Positions 45,190 to 55,000 of a stretch of DNA of 64,000 nt are shown here, piece after piece. Origin of the DNA: Rothia santali. GTDB taxonomy: Bacteria; Actinomycetota; Actinomycetes; Actinomycetales; Micrococcaceae. Numbering within the stretch: position 1 is the stretch's first letter; every line of letters begins with the position of its first letter. Where the stretch lies: positions 62,001 through 126,000 of the forward strand of contig NZ_JANAFB010000001.1 of the NCBI RefSeq assembly GCF_024199905.1. Reading direction: 5' to 3'. The translations under genes and the position numbers were made by a program. The notes beneath the pieces are model-generated. The model was given only the letters and a program-made list of their open reading frames with translations, did not search any database and was not told the DNA's origin.

Positions 45190-48100
45190 GTGGGATGGGT
45201 GCGCCGGCTCGTCGGGATCTGCTGCGAGTTCCCGAAGCTGGTCGCGCTGATCATGGTGGTCTCCGTGGCCACGATCGCGGCCGTGGTGGCCGGTCCGCTG
45301 CTGACCCGCGAGGGGATCAACGGCGCGGTCGCGGGGCAGACGTCGTCGCTGTGGTGGCTCGGCGGCGGCCTGGTGGCCATCGCGGCCTTCGACTTCCTGG
45401 GCGACTACCTGCGCCGCTTCGCAGCCGGGAAGCTCTCGCTGCGGGTCCAGCACGCGATGCGCAGCCGGGTCTTCGACTCGATCCAGCGCCTCGACGGCCC
45501 CGGGCAGGACTCCCTGCGCACCGGGCAGGTCGTCTCCCGGACCAACAACGACCTGCAGCAGGTCCAGGCCATGCTGCAGATGTGCCCGGTGCCGCTGTCG
45601 GTGATCTCCTACTACGCGTTCGGCCTGGCCGTGATGCTGTGGCTCTCGCCGAGCCTCACGCTCATCTCGGTCAGCGTGATCGCGCTGCTGGGGCTGACCG
45701 CGTGGCGCACCCGCAAGCGCGTGTTCCGCACCTCGGCGCAGGCCCAGCAGGACGTCGGCGAGGTCACCGAGCACATCCGCTCGACCCTGGCCGGGATCTC
45801 CGTGGTCAAGTCCACCGTCCAGGAGGCGCGCCACGCCCGCTGGATCGAGCGGGCGAGCCGCTCGCTGTTCTCCCGCCGCATGCAGACCATGCGCGCCCAG
45901 GCGGCGCCCGGCGCCACGATGCTGGCCCTGCCGCCCCTCGGCCAGGCCGCGCTGCTGCTGGTGGGCGGCTGGCAGGTCATGACCGGGCGCCTGGACCTCG
46001 GCACCTTCGTGGCGTTCTCCACCTACCTGAGCATGCTGACCGGGCCCACGCGCGTGCTGGCGTCCTTCCTGGTCATCGCCCAGCGCACGCGGACCTGCGC
46101 CGAGCGCATCTTCGAGCTCATGGACGCCCGCCCGGAGATGCGGGACGGCACGGCGTCGGCCCCGGCCGGCGCGGGGCTGGAGCTGCGCGGCGTCTCCTTC
46201 GGCTACACCTCGGACGACCCGGTGCTGCGCGACGTCGGCTTCCGCGTCGAGCCCGGCGAGACCGTGGCCGTGGTCGGCGCCTCCGGATCCGGCAAGTCGA
46301 CGCTGGCGCTGCTGGTGCCGCGCTTCTACGACGTCGCCGGCGGGCAGGTCCTGATCGGCGCGCCGGACGCGCCCGGCGGCCCGGTGGACGTCCGGGAGCT
46401 GCGCCTGGAGGAGCTGCGCCGCTCGGTCAGCGTGGTCTTCGAGGACCCGTTCCTGTTCCGCGCCACCGTGCGGGAGAACATCGCCTACGGCAACCCGGGG
46501 TGCGACGACGCCGCGGTCGAGGCCGCCGCCCGCGCCGCCGGCGCCGAGGAGTTCATCGCCCGCCTGGAGCGCGGGTACGAGACGCCCCTGGCCGAGGGCG
46601 GCCGCAACCTCTCCGGCGGGCAGCGCCAGCGGCTCGCGCTGGCCCGGGCCCTGCTGAGCGAGCCCGGGGTGCTGATCGTCGACGACGCGACCAGCGCCGT
46701 CGACGCCGCGACCGAGAGCGGCATCAACCGGGCCCTGCGCGGCTACGCGCGGCCCGGCGGGCCCGACGGCGCGCCGGGGTCCGAGGGGTCCCGCTGCACC
46801 CTGCTGATCGCCCGGCGCCGCAGCACGCTGGACCTGGCGGACCGGATCGTGGTCCTGCACGAGGGCCGCACGGTCGGCGTCGGGACCCGCGAGGAGCTGC
46901 TGCGCGACTGCCCGGAGTTCGCCGAGCTGATGGCCGGGGGCCAGGAGGCGATCGACGAGGTCTCCGGGGCCTCCCGGCTCTGGCCGGAGAAGACGGCCGG
47001 GGCAGCCGGCGTCGTCGGCGCGGCCGAGGAGGGTCCGGAGCACCCCGAGACCGCGCCCGCCCGCCGGGGCGCCTCGTCCCGCCCGCGCCGGCTCACCGCC
47101 GTCCCCCGGGCCGCCGTGACGATGGCCCAGGACCCCCGAGTGACCAAGGTCACCCAGATGCTGCGGCCCGTCAAGGGGCCGTTCTCCGCCGCGCTGCTCC
47201 TCATCGCCCTGAGCGCCCTGGTCGGGGTGCTGGTCCCGGTCATGGTGCAGCGGGGGATCGACCACGGCGTCGGACCCGGGGACGGGCACGTCCTGATGCT
47301 CTGCGCCGGGCTGGCCGGGGCGCTGGTCTTCGCCGACTGGTTCTTCTACGCGGGGCAGACGCTGCTGAGCTCCCGGGGCTCGGAGGCCGTGCAGTACGGG
47401 GTGCGGGTGCGCAGCTTCCGGCACGTGCTGGGCTTCGGCCTGCCGTACTTCGAGGGGCAGCAGGGCGGGCAGATGCTGACCCGCCTGACCGTCGACGTCG
47501 ACTCCCTGGCCCGCTTCCTGCAGACCGGCCTGGTCAACGGGGCGATGTCGCTGATCACGATGTTCGGCATCGGCGTCGCCATGGTCGTCTTCGACCCGCT
47601 GCTCGCGCTCGTCGCGCTCTCGCCGCTGCCGGTGGTCGTCGCGGCCACGCTGGTCTTCCGCAGGTTCTCCTCGCGGGCCTACTCCAAGGCGCGCGAGGAC
47701 ATCGGGAAGGTCAACAGCTCGCTGCAGGAGAACATCTCGGGGCTGCGCGTGGTGCAGTCCCACGGCAAGCAGGGCGCGGCCGCGCGGCTCTTCCAGCGGG
47801 TCTCGGACCGGTACCGGATCTCCCGCGAGAAGGCGCAGCGCTACATCGCCCTGTACTTCCCGTTCGTGGTCTTCTGCTCCCAGCTGTCCAACGCGCTGGT
47901 GCTCGTCGCGGGGGCCCACTTCGTGGCGCGCGGCTCCCTCACCGCGGGCGTCCTGGCGGCCTTCCTGCTCTTCCTGGGGCAGTTCTACGCCCCGATCCAG
48001 CAGCTGGCCAACATCATCGACTCCTACCAGCAGGCGAGGATCGGCCAGAAGCGCACCGACGAGCTGCTGGCGATGCCCCGGGAGGAGGGCGACCTCGTCG

Positions 48101-48897
48101 ACGCCGCGCCGGTTCAGGACGGCCCGTCCCTCCGGGGAGACGTCAGCCTGCTAGACGTCGACTACACCCACGCGGGCGCGCCCGCCCCGGCCCTGAGGGG
48201 GCTGGGCCTGGAGCTGCCGGCCGGGACGAGCCTCGCCGTCGTCGGCAGCACCGGCGCCGGCAAGACCACCCTTGTCAAGGTCATGGCGTGGCTCTACGAC
48301 GCCGACGCCGGCGCGGTCGAGGTGGGCGGCGCCGAGCGCGGCGGCCTGGAGCGCGGGGCCTACCGGCGCCGCGTCGGGCTGGTGTCCCAGGAGCCGTACC
48401 TCTTCGCCACCACCGTGGCCGAGAACATCCGCTACGCCCGCCCCGAGGCGTCCGACGCCGAGGTGCAGGAGGCGGCCCGGCGCGCCGGCGCCCTGCCGGC
48501 CGTCTCGCGGCTGCCCGGCGGGTTCGAGCACGAGGTCGAGGACGGGGGCGGCAACCTCGCCGCCGGCCACCGGCAGCTGATCGCCCTGGCCCGCGCGGAG
48601 CTGGCCGGCATCGACCTGCTCCTGCTCGACGAGGCGACGGCCCAGCTGGACCCGGCCTCGGAGCAGGCCGTCATGGACGCGGTGCGCGACGCCGGGACCA
48701 CCGCCGTCGTCGTCGCCCACCGGCTGAGCACCGCCGCCCGCTGCGACCGCATCGCCGTGCTGGAGCGCGGCGAGGTCGTGGAGACGGGCACGCACGCGGA
48801 GCTGCTCGAGCTCGGCGGGCGCTACGCCCGGCTGCACGGCTCCCTCGACCCCGGGGCCCCGGCCCCCTCCGACGCCCACCCGGTGGGCACCCACTAG
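45190..48897 (+). CDS. iroC: IroC-like fused ABC exporter (TMD-NBD-TMD-NBD)
   Basis: 1235 residues, two full ABC-exporter halves in one chain, as in IroC, the salmochelin exporter. TMD1 about 1-310, NBD1 340-580, a Pro/Ala/Arg-rich linker, TMD2 655-960, NBD2 985-1220. NBD1: Walker A GASGSGKST, signature LSGGQRQRL, Walker B VLIVDDATSAVD (Asp for the catalytic Glu), and ARR instead of AHR at the switch. NBD2: GSTGAGKTT, LAAGHRQ in place of LSGGQ, LLLLDEATAQLD, VVAHRLS. One ATP site is thus degenerate. The only usable start is GTG 45190, although GGAGAGGGAG lies some 28 bases upstream. Confidence 0.85.
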   Translation: MGWVRRLVGICCEFPKLVALIMVVSVATIAAVVAGPLLTREGINGAVAGQTSSLWWLGGGLVAIAAFDFLGDYLRRFAAGKLSLRVQHAMRSRVFDSIQRLDGPGQDSLRTGQVVSRTNNDLQQVQAMLQMCPVPLSVISYYAFGLAVMLWLSPSLTLISVSVIALLGLTAWRTRKRVFRTSAQAQQDVGEVTEHIRSTLAGISVVKSTVQEARHARWIERASRSLFSRRMQTMRAQAAPGATMLALPPLGQAALLLVGGWQVMTGRLDLGTFVAFSTYLSMLTGPTRVLASFLVIAQRTRTCAERIFELMDARPEMRDGTASAPAGAGLELRGVSFGYTSDDPVLRDVGFRVEPGETVAVVGASGSGKSTLALLVPRFYDVAGGQVLIGAPDAPGGPVDVRELRLEELRRSVSVVFEDPFLFRATVRENIAYGNPGCDDAAVEAAARAAGAEEFIARLERGYETPLAEGGRNLSGGQRQRLALARALLSEPGVLIVDDATSAVDAATESGINRALRGYARPGGPDGAPGSEGSRCTLLIARRRSTLDLADRIVVLHEGRTVGVGTREELLRDCPEFAELMAGGQEAIDEVSGASRLWPEKTAGAAGVVGAAEEGPEHPETAPARRGASSRPRRLTAVPRAAVTMAQDPRVTKVTQMLRPVKGPFSAALLLIALSALVGVLVPVMVQRGIDHGVGPGDGHVLMLCAGLAGALVFADWFFYAGQTLLSSRGSEAVQYGVRVRSFRHVLGFGLPYFEGQQGGQMLTRLTVDVDSLARFLQTGLVNGAMSLITMFGIGVAMVVFDPLLALVALSPLPVVVAATLVFRRFSSRAYSKAREDIGKVNSSLQENISGLRVVQSHGKQGAAARLFQRVSDRYRISREKAQRYIALYFPFVVFCSQLSNALVLVAGAHFVARGSLTAGVLAAFLLFLGQFYAPIQQLANIIDSYQQARIGQKRTDELLAMPREEGDLVDAAPVQDGPSLRGDVSLLDVDYTHAGAPAPALRGLGLELPAGTSLAVVGSTGAGKTTLVKVMAWLYDADAGAVEVGGAERGGLERGAYRRRVGLVSQEPYLFATTVAENIRYARPEASDAEVQEAARRAGALPAVSRLPGGFEHEVEDGGGNLAAGHRQLIALARAELAGIDLLLLDEATAQLDPASEQAVMDAVRDAGTTAVVVAHRLSTAARCDRIAVLERGEVVETGTHAELLELGGRYARLHGSLDPGAPAPSDAHPVGTH

Positions 48898-48930
48898 AAC
48901 CGGCCGGCCACCGGCCGCAGAAAGGCAGAC

Positions 48931-50079
48931 ATGACACGCGAACACCAGACCCCGGCGGAGCACCGCCCCGCCTCACCCCGGCCGAGGCCGACGCCGCCCG
49001 GGCGCCTGCTCGAGGCGCCGCGACCGCGCCTGCGCGGCCGTGCCACGGCCCTGACCGCCGCCCTGAGCCTCGGCGCGCTCGTCCTGGCCGGCTGCGGCGG
49101 GGCCGAGGCGCAGGGCGAGCCCGCCTCCGACTCCGGGCAGTCCGGATCCGCGGACTCGCAGACGGTCGCCGGCATGGAGCTGCCCGAAAGCTGGCAGCAC
49201 GTCGCCGGCGAGGTCGACTTCGAGGGCATCGAGGCCGAGCCCCAGCTGCCCGCCACCGTGACCGACGGGACCGGCACCGAGGTCACCGTCCACGACACCT
49301 CCAAGATCATCTCGGCCGGCGACGGCGTCTCCTCCACGCTCGCGGCCCTCGGCCTGGCCGACAGCATCTACGCCGCCCCCGGCAACGGCACCGACCCCGC
49401 CAGCGTCGCCGCGCCCGAGCACTTCGAGTTCAGCAAGCAGACCGGGACCGAGGGCCTCCTGGCCCTGGACGGCACCCTGTTCATCGGGGACAACACCAAG
49501 CGCCACGGCGACGTCGCCCAGCAGTTCCGCGACGCCGGCACCGACGCCGTCGTCCTCGACGACCAGCAGACCCAGGCCGAGAAGCTGCAGGCCGTGGCCG
49601 ACTACGTGGGCGCCCACGAGGCGGGCGAGCAGCTCGTGGACTCCCTCGAGTCCGACATGGACGAGGCCAAGCGCACCGTCGAGGACGCGGACCTGACCGG
49701 GCACCGGGTCATCCAGGTGACCGCCAACGGCGCCGGCGGCCAGAACTCCGTGGCGGGCACCGGCACCCCCGGGACCGAGATGGTCGAGGCGCTGGGCATG
49801 ACCTCGGTCGGCTCGGAGAGCGGCCTGCGCGGGTTCTCGCGCGAGTTCAGCAGCGAGGGCATCCTGGCGGCGAACCCCGACGTGATCCTCATGGCCGAGT
49901 CCGACTTCGAGAAGTGGGGCGGCGAGGACGGCTTCTGGGAGGCCTTCCCGACCCTGCGCGACACCCCGGCCGGGCAGGACGCGAAGATCATCGTGATGCC
50001 CGACGCCCAGCTGCGCTACTCCAGCCCCGAGCTGGGCGCGGGCGCGCAGGCGCTGGCCCAGAAGCTCGCGGAGTCCTGA
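48931..50079 (+). CDS. Iron-siderophore/heme ABC transporter lipoprotein
   Basis: 382-residue substrate-binding protein. A hydrophobic signal (about 38-54) ends in the lipobox VLAGC with Cys55 as lipidation site. It is preceded by an unusually long Pro/Arg-rich N-terminus. The mature part has the class III binding-protein layout (DTSKIISAGDGVSSTLAALGL, GTEGLLALDGTLFIGDN, a long helix, IIVMPDAQLRYSSPELG). It most resembles HmuT-like proteins annotated as heme binding, but the neighbours suggest a siderophore. GAAAGG precedes the ATG. Confidence 0.83.
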   Translation: MTREHQTPAEHRPASPRPRPTPPGRLLEAPRPRLRGRATALTAALSLGALVLAGCGGAEAQGEPASDSGQSGSADSQTVAGMELPESWQHVAGEVDFEGIEAEPQLPATVTDGTGTEVTVHDTSKIISAGDGVSSTLAALGLADSIYAAPGNGTDPASVAAPEHFEFSKQTGTEGLLALDGTLFIGDNTKRHGDVAQQFRDAGTDAVVLDDQQTQAEKLQAVADYVGAHEAGEQLVDSLESDMDEAKRTVEDADLTGHRVIQVTANGAGGQNSVAGTGTPGTEMVEALGMTSVGSESGLRGFSREFSSEGILAANPDVILMAESDFEKWGGEDGFWEAFPTLRDTPAGQDAKIIVMPDAQLRYSSPELGAGAQALAQKLAES

Positions 50080-50085
50080 CCCCGG

Positions 50086-51144
50086 ATGCTGAAGGGACGT
50101 GGAACCACAGCCCGCGAGGACATCCGGCGGATCCCGCACGGCCTGGCCCTGGGCGGCGGCGTGCTGCTGCTGCTGGCCGTCATGGTCGTCTCGGTCTCCG
50201 TGGGACCGGTGCACATCGCGCTCGGGGACGTCTGGCACATCCTGACCTCCCGCCTGCTCGGCGGCGAGGGCGGGATGAGCCAGCGGGACGCCTCGGTCGT
50301 GTGGCAGCTGCGGGTTCCGCGGATCCTGCTCGGCGCCGTCGTCGGGGCCGCGCTGGCGATCTCCGGCGCGGCCCTGCAGAGCCTGTTCAACAACCCGCTG
50401 GCCGACCCCGGCATCGTCGGGGTCACCAGCGGGGCCTCGGCCGGGGCGGTCGGCGCGATCGTCCTGGCCGGGGGCCTGGCGGGTCAGTGGGTCGTGCCGC
50501 TGGGCGCCTTCGCGGCGGGCCTGGGCGTGACCGCGCTGATCTACGTGCTCGCCCGCCCCGGGCGGACCACGGGGACCTCGCGGATGCTGCTGGTGGGCAT
50601 CGCGATCGGCTCGGCGTGCCAGGCGCTCGTCGGCTTCTTCACCTACATCGCCGACGACACCCAGCTGCAGACCCTGGTCTTCTGGCAGATGGGCTCGCTG
50701 GGCCGGGCCACCTGGCCCCAGCTCGTCGCGGTGCTGCCGGTCTTCGTGCTCGCCCTGATCCTGGTGGTCCGGCTCTCCCGCACGCTCGACGTCCTGACGC
50801 TGGGCGAGCGGCAGGCCCAGCACCTCGGGCTCAACGTGAAGCTCAGCCGCTTCGCCGTCATCCTGACCACGGCGCTGCTGACGGCCGCGGCCGTCGCGTT
50901 CGCCGGCTCGATCGGCTTCGTCGGCCTCGTGGTCCCGCACATCATGCGGTTCGTGGTCGGTCCCCGGCACCGCGCGCTGCTGCCGGCCTCGGCGATCATG
51001 GGCGCCGTGCTCGTGGTCGCGGCCGACGCCGCCGCCCGCACCGTCAACCCGCCCACGGAGATCCCGATCGGGCTGTTCACCGCCGCGGTGGGCGCCCCGT
51101 TCTTCCTGTTCCTGATCCTGCGCGAGAAGAGGAGGGTCTCGTGA
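50086..51144 (+). CDS. FecCD-family ABC permease (HmuU/FepD-like)
   Basis: 352 residues, about 9-10 helices. FecCD motifs are visible: QLRVPRILLGAVVGAALAIS near the N-terminus, then FNNPLADPGIVGVTSGASAG and GFVGLVVPHIMRFVVG, which contacts the ATPase. It starts 6 bases after the lipoprotein stop. Only one permease gene is present, so it probably forms a homodimer as in HmuUV or BtuCD. Enterobactin systems with FepD/FepG use two. Confidence 0.9.
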   Translation: MLKGRGTTAREDIRRIPHGLALGGGVLLLLAVMVVSVSVGPVHIALGDVWHILTSRLLGGEGGMSQRDASVVWQLRVPRILLGAVVGAALAISGAALQSLFNNPLADPGIVGVTSGASAGAVGAIVLAGGLAGQWVVPLGAFAAGLGVTALIYVLARPGRTTGTSRMLLVGIAIGSACQALVGFFTYIADDTQLQTLVFWQMGSLGRATWPQLVAVLPVFVLALILVVRLSRTLDVLTLGERQAQHLGLNVKLSRFAVILTTALLTAAAVAFAGSIGFVGLVVPHIMRFVVGPRHRALLPASAIMGAVLVVAADAAARTVNPPTEIPIGLFTAAVGAPFFLFLILREKRRVS

Positions 51145-51899
51145 TCCGCGCCGCATCGGTGAGCTACGTCGTCGGGGGCAGGGCCCTGGTCGACGACGTC
51201 GCCTTCGACCTTCCCGGCGGCACCCTGACCGCCCTGGTCGGCCCCAACGGGGCCGGCAAGTCCACCATGCTCGGGCTGCTCTCCGGCGACCTGGAGGCGA
51301 GCGCCGGCACCGTCCACCTCGGGGACCGTCCCGTGGCCGAGTGGAAGGTCAAGGACCTCGCCCGGCAGCGCGGCGTGATGCTGCAGCAGCAGGCCGCGCA
51401 CTTCGGGTTCAGCGTCGAGGAGACGGTCGAGATGGGCCGGCTCCCGCACGACGTCGACCCCGGGCGGGACCGCGAGATCGTGGAGTCCGCGCTGCGGGGC
51501 TCGGACCTCGCCGCGCTGCGCCGCCGGGACGTGACGACGCTGTCCGGGGGCGAGGGCGCCCGGACCGCCTACGCCCGGGTCGTGGCGCAGACGACGCCGG
51601 TCGTGCTGCTCGACGAGCCCACCGCCGCCCTGGACCTGCGCGCCCAGGAGGCTCTCCTGCGCTCCGCGCGGGCGAAGGCCGACGAGGGGGCCGCCGTCGT
51701 GGTCGTCCTGCACGACCTCAACCAGGCGGCGCGGTACGCCGACCGGGTGCTGATGTTCTCGGGCGGCCGGCTCGTGGCCGACGGCCCGCCGCCCGAGGTG
51801 CTCACGCCCCCGCGCATCGAGGAGGTCTACGGCCAGCGGGTGCACCTGATGGAGCACCCCGAGACCGGCGCGCCCGTGCTGGTCCCCGCCCACGGCTGA
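51141..51899 (+). CDS. ABC importer ATPase (HmuV/FepC-like)
   Basis: 252 residues starting at GTG 51141, coupled to the permease by a GTGA overlap and preceded by GGAGGG. Walker A is GPNGAGKST, the Q-loop QQQAAHFGFSVEETVEMGR, the signature LSGGEGARTAYARVVAQ, Walker B VLLDEPTAALD and the switch LHDLNQAARYAD. The LSGGE-ARVLAQ form is that of HmuV. Completes a lipoprotein-permease-ATPase import system. Confidence 0.9.
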   Translation: MIRAASVSYVVGGRALVDDVAFDLPGGTLTALVGPNGAGKSTMLGLLSGDLEASAGTVHLGDRPVAEWKVKDLARQRGVMLQQQAAHFGFSVEETVEMGRLPHDVDPGRDREIVESALRGSDLAALRRRDVTTLSGGEGARTAYARVVAQTTPVVLLDEPTAALDLRAQEALLRSARAKADEGAAVVVVLHDLNQAARYADRVLMFSGGRLVADGPPPEVLTPPRIEEVYGQRVHLMEHPETGAPVLVPAHG

Positions 51900-51972
51900 C
51901 CCGGGCGCGCACGCCCCCGCCGACTCGGCCGGTCCCGACGCGGCCGATCCACCCGATCTGCCCAGCATCCCA

Positions 51973-52084
51973 CGCTCGAGCGCGCCGACCGGAAGTTCTG
52001 CGCTCGAGCACGCCGTTCGGAAGCACGGCGCCCAGCACACCGCGCCGCACCCCACGCGCGACGAGCGCGCCGTCCGCACCCCAC
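51973..52084. repeat. 28-base tandem repeat, four degenerate copies
   Basis: Period-28 units begin at 51973, 52001, 52029 and 52057. The first two share CGCTCGAGC and later copies diverge towards CGCCGCACCCCA. The array fills the gap between the importer ATPase and the NRPS, ending just before the NRPS ribosome site (GAGGAG, 52086-52090). Confidence 0.75.
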
Positions 52085-52096
52085 GAGGAGACACGC

Positions 52097-55000
52097 ATGA
52101 CCACCTGGCACCCCCTGACCGAGGCCGCCCGCGGGATCTACTTCGCGACGCAGCTCGACCCGGAGAACCCGTGCTACAACACGGCGGAGTGCGTCGAGTT
52201 CGCCCCCGGCGCGGAGGTCGACGCCGGCGTTCTGCGCCGCGCGCTGCTCGCCGTCTACGCGGAGAACGAGGGGTTCAGGGCCCGGTTCGCCTCCCGGGGC
52301 ACGGAGCCGGTCTGGCAGGCGCTGCCCCTCGCGGACTTCGAGGCGCGGGTCCGGGTGCTGCGGCCGGTCGAGCTGCCGGATCCGGCCGCCGCGTCGGCCT
52401 CTGCGGCGTCGCGCCACGCCGCATCCGACGCGGCGCCGCACCGCATCAGTTCCGGCGCGGCGCCGCACCGCACCGGTTCCGCGACGGTGCCGCCCGACTC
52501 CGCGGCGGTGCCGCCCGCGGGCGCCCCGGCCGCCCCCGGCGCCTCGCCGCAGGCGGGGAGACCGAGCCCGACCCGGCCCGCGCCGCCGTCCTGGCCTGGT
52601 GCCGCGAGGCCGCCGACGAGGCCCTCGACCTGGAATCGGGCCGGACCGTCGACTCCGCGATCGTCCGCTGCGGCGACCGCACCTGGCTCTACCACTGCGT
52701 CCACCACGCCGTCGCCGACGGGTTCGCCGCCTCCGAGGCGCTGCGGCGGGCCGGGCGCCTGTACGGCCTGATCCTGGCCGGCGAGGAGCCCCGCCCGCCC
52801 GCGCGCCCGGCCTCGCCGAGCTCGTAGCCCAGGAGACTGCCGACGCCCCCGCCGCGCCGAGGACCTGACGGCCTGGACCCGGCTGCTCGAGGCGGAGACC
52901 GGCCGGGAGGACGATTCCCTGGCCCAGCGCTCCGCCGCCCCGAGCCCCGCGCGCACCGCGTCGGCCTGCCGCTCGAGGCGGCCGTCCAGGAGTCGCTCCT
53001 GGCGGCGGCCCGCTCGGGCGGGGCGGGCTGGGCCGCCGCCGTCGTGGCCGCCACGGGCTCCTACCTGGCCCGCGCCCTGGGCCACGACGCCGCCCGCGTC
53101 GGCGTGCCCCAGATGAACCGGACCCTTCCCGGCGGCCCCCGCACCGCGGCCCGCACCGGCTGCACCGCGGTCAACGTCCTGCCCGTGACGGTCCCCGCCA
53201 CCGGGACCCCGGAAGCCCAGATCGCGGCGGCCGCCGAGCAGATGGAGCGCAACCGAAACGCGGCCCTGGCCCGCCACGAGGAGCTCGAGCGCCTCTGCGC
53301 GCGGCGCGGCGAGCGCCTGTTCGGCGCCCAGGTCAACGTGATCCCCTTCGACGCCGCGCTACCCTTCGGCGCGCTCTCCGGCCGCGTCCTCAACGTCACG
53401 GCCGGCCCCGTCCCCGACCTCACCGTCGGCGTGCGCGGCATGCCGGGCCGCGGCGCCGTCGAGCTCCAGGTGGACGCGAACCCCGCCCTGTACTCGTGCC
53501 GCCAGACCGAGCAGCACGCCCGGCGCCTGCGCCGGTGGCTCGGGGAGTGGTCGCGGGCCGCGGACGAGGGGACCGAGACCGCCTCCCTGGACCAGGCGCT
53601 GCCCGCCGAGCTCGACGCCGTCCGCGCCTTCACCGCCACCGAGCAGCCCCTGGACGCGGCCACCCTGCTGCGACGCTTCGAGGAGCGGGCCGAGCGGGAC
53701 CCCGCCCTCGTGGCCCTCCGCGAGGGGCCGGGCTACCGGCCGGCTCGGCCTGGGGCGGCCGCGAGCTCACCTACGGGAGGCTGCGACGGACGGCCCGCGC
53801 GGCCGCCCGCCGGCTCCTGGAGGCGGGGCGGCCCCGGGCGGCGTCGTCGCCCTGAGGGTCGAGCGCGGCATCGAGCAGTACCAGCTCCTACACGCCCTGC
53901 TCTACGCCGGCGCGGCCTACCTGCCGGTGGACCCGGAGCTTCCCGCCGCGCGCGTGGCCGCCATGCTCGAGGACGCCGGGTGCCGCCTCCTGGTGGACGG
54001 GCCGGGGATCGCGCCGCTGGGGGGCGATGGGCCCGTCGTCGAGATCGCGGCCGAGGACGTCCTGGCCCGGCAGGCCGCGACCGGGCAGACCGCGGCCGGC
54101 CAGGACCCGGCCGACGACGCGCCGGTCCCGGACGACACGGCGCAGGGCCTGCCGGGCCACCGCACCGGCCTGGCGGACGTGGCCTACGTCCAGTTCACCT
54201 CCGGCTCGACCGGCCGCCCCAAGGGCGTGCCCATCACCCACGCCGCGCTGGACAACCGCCTGCGCTGGCAGCAGCACCTCGCCCCGGTCGGGCCCGGGGA
54301 CCGCGTCGCGCACAAGACCGCCATCTCCTTCGACGTCCACGTCTGGGAGCTGTACTGGCCCCTCCAGGAGGGCGCCACGGTGGTCATCGCCGCACCGGGC
54401 GGGCACCGGGACCCGGAGTACCTCGCCCGGCTCCTCGCCGAGGAGCGCGTCACCTGCCTGCACTTCGTCCCCACCATGCTCTCCGCGCTGATCGCCAGCC
54501 CCTCGGCGCGCCGCGTCCTCGGCGGTGGGCGCACCGCCCTGCGGCACCTCGTGTGCAGCGGCGAGGCCCTCACCCGGGACCAGGTCCGCGGCGCCCACGA
54601 CCTGCTCGGCGTGCACCCCCTCAACCTCTACGGCCCCACGGAGGCCGCCATCGACGTCACCTCCTGGCACACCGGCCGCGACCCGGAGGCCGCCCTCGTC
54701 CCCATCGGCACGCCGGCCTGGAACACCGGCTGCCACGTCGTCGACCCCTGCGGGCGCCTCTGCCCGCCCGGCGTCCCCGGGGAGCTGCGCCTGTCCGGGG
54801 TGCAGGTCATGTCCGGCTACCTCAACCGCCCCGAGGCCGACGCCACCGCGCTCACCCGCCTGGACCTCCCCGGGCGGGAGGAGCCGCTCCCGGCCTACCG
54901 GACCGGGGACCTGGCCGTGTGGCGCGAGGACGGCGTGCTTGAGTACCGGGGGCGCCGGGACCACCAGGTCAAGATCGGCGGCCAGCGCCTCGAGCTCGGC

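Noticed and set aside
44016-51140. A very long plus-strand frame running through the glycosyltransferase, exporter, lipoprotein and permease genes
   Set aside because: It is out of frame with all four recognised proteins and is Arg/Pro/Gly rich. Only its last 252 codons (from 51141) are a real gene, the importer ATPase.
51973-52084. Tandem repeats as a CRISPR array
   Set aside because: Units are directly abutting and degenerate, with no unique spacers and no cas genes nearby. The same holds for the arrays at 16.4, 17.6, 41.5 and 42.3 kb.
52097-53860. Programmed ribosomal frameshifting in the NRPS
   Set aside because: Six separate events would be needed, without X XXY YYZ slippery sites plus structures at each. 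Missing bases in G/C runs explain it better.
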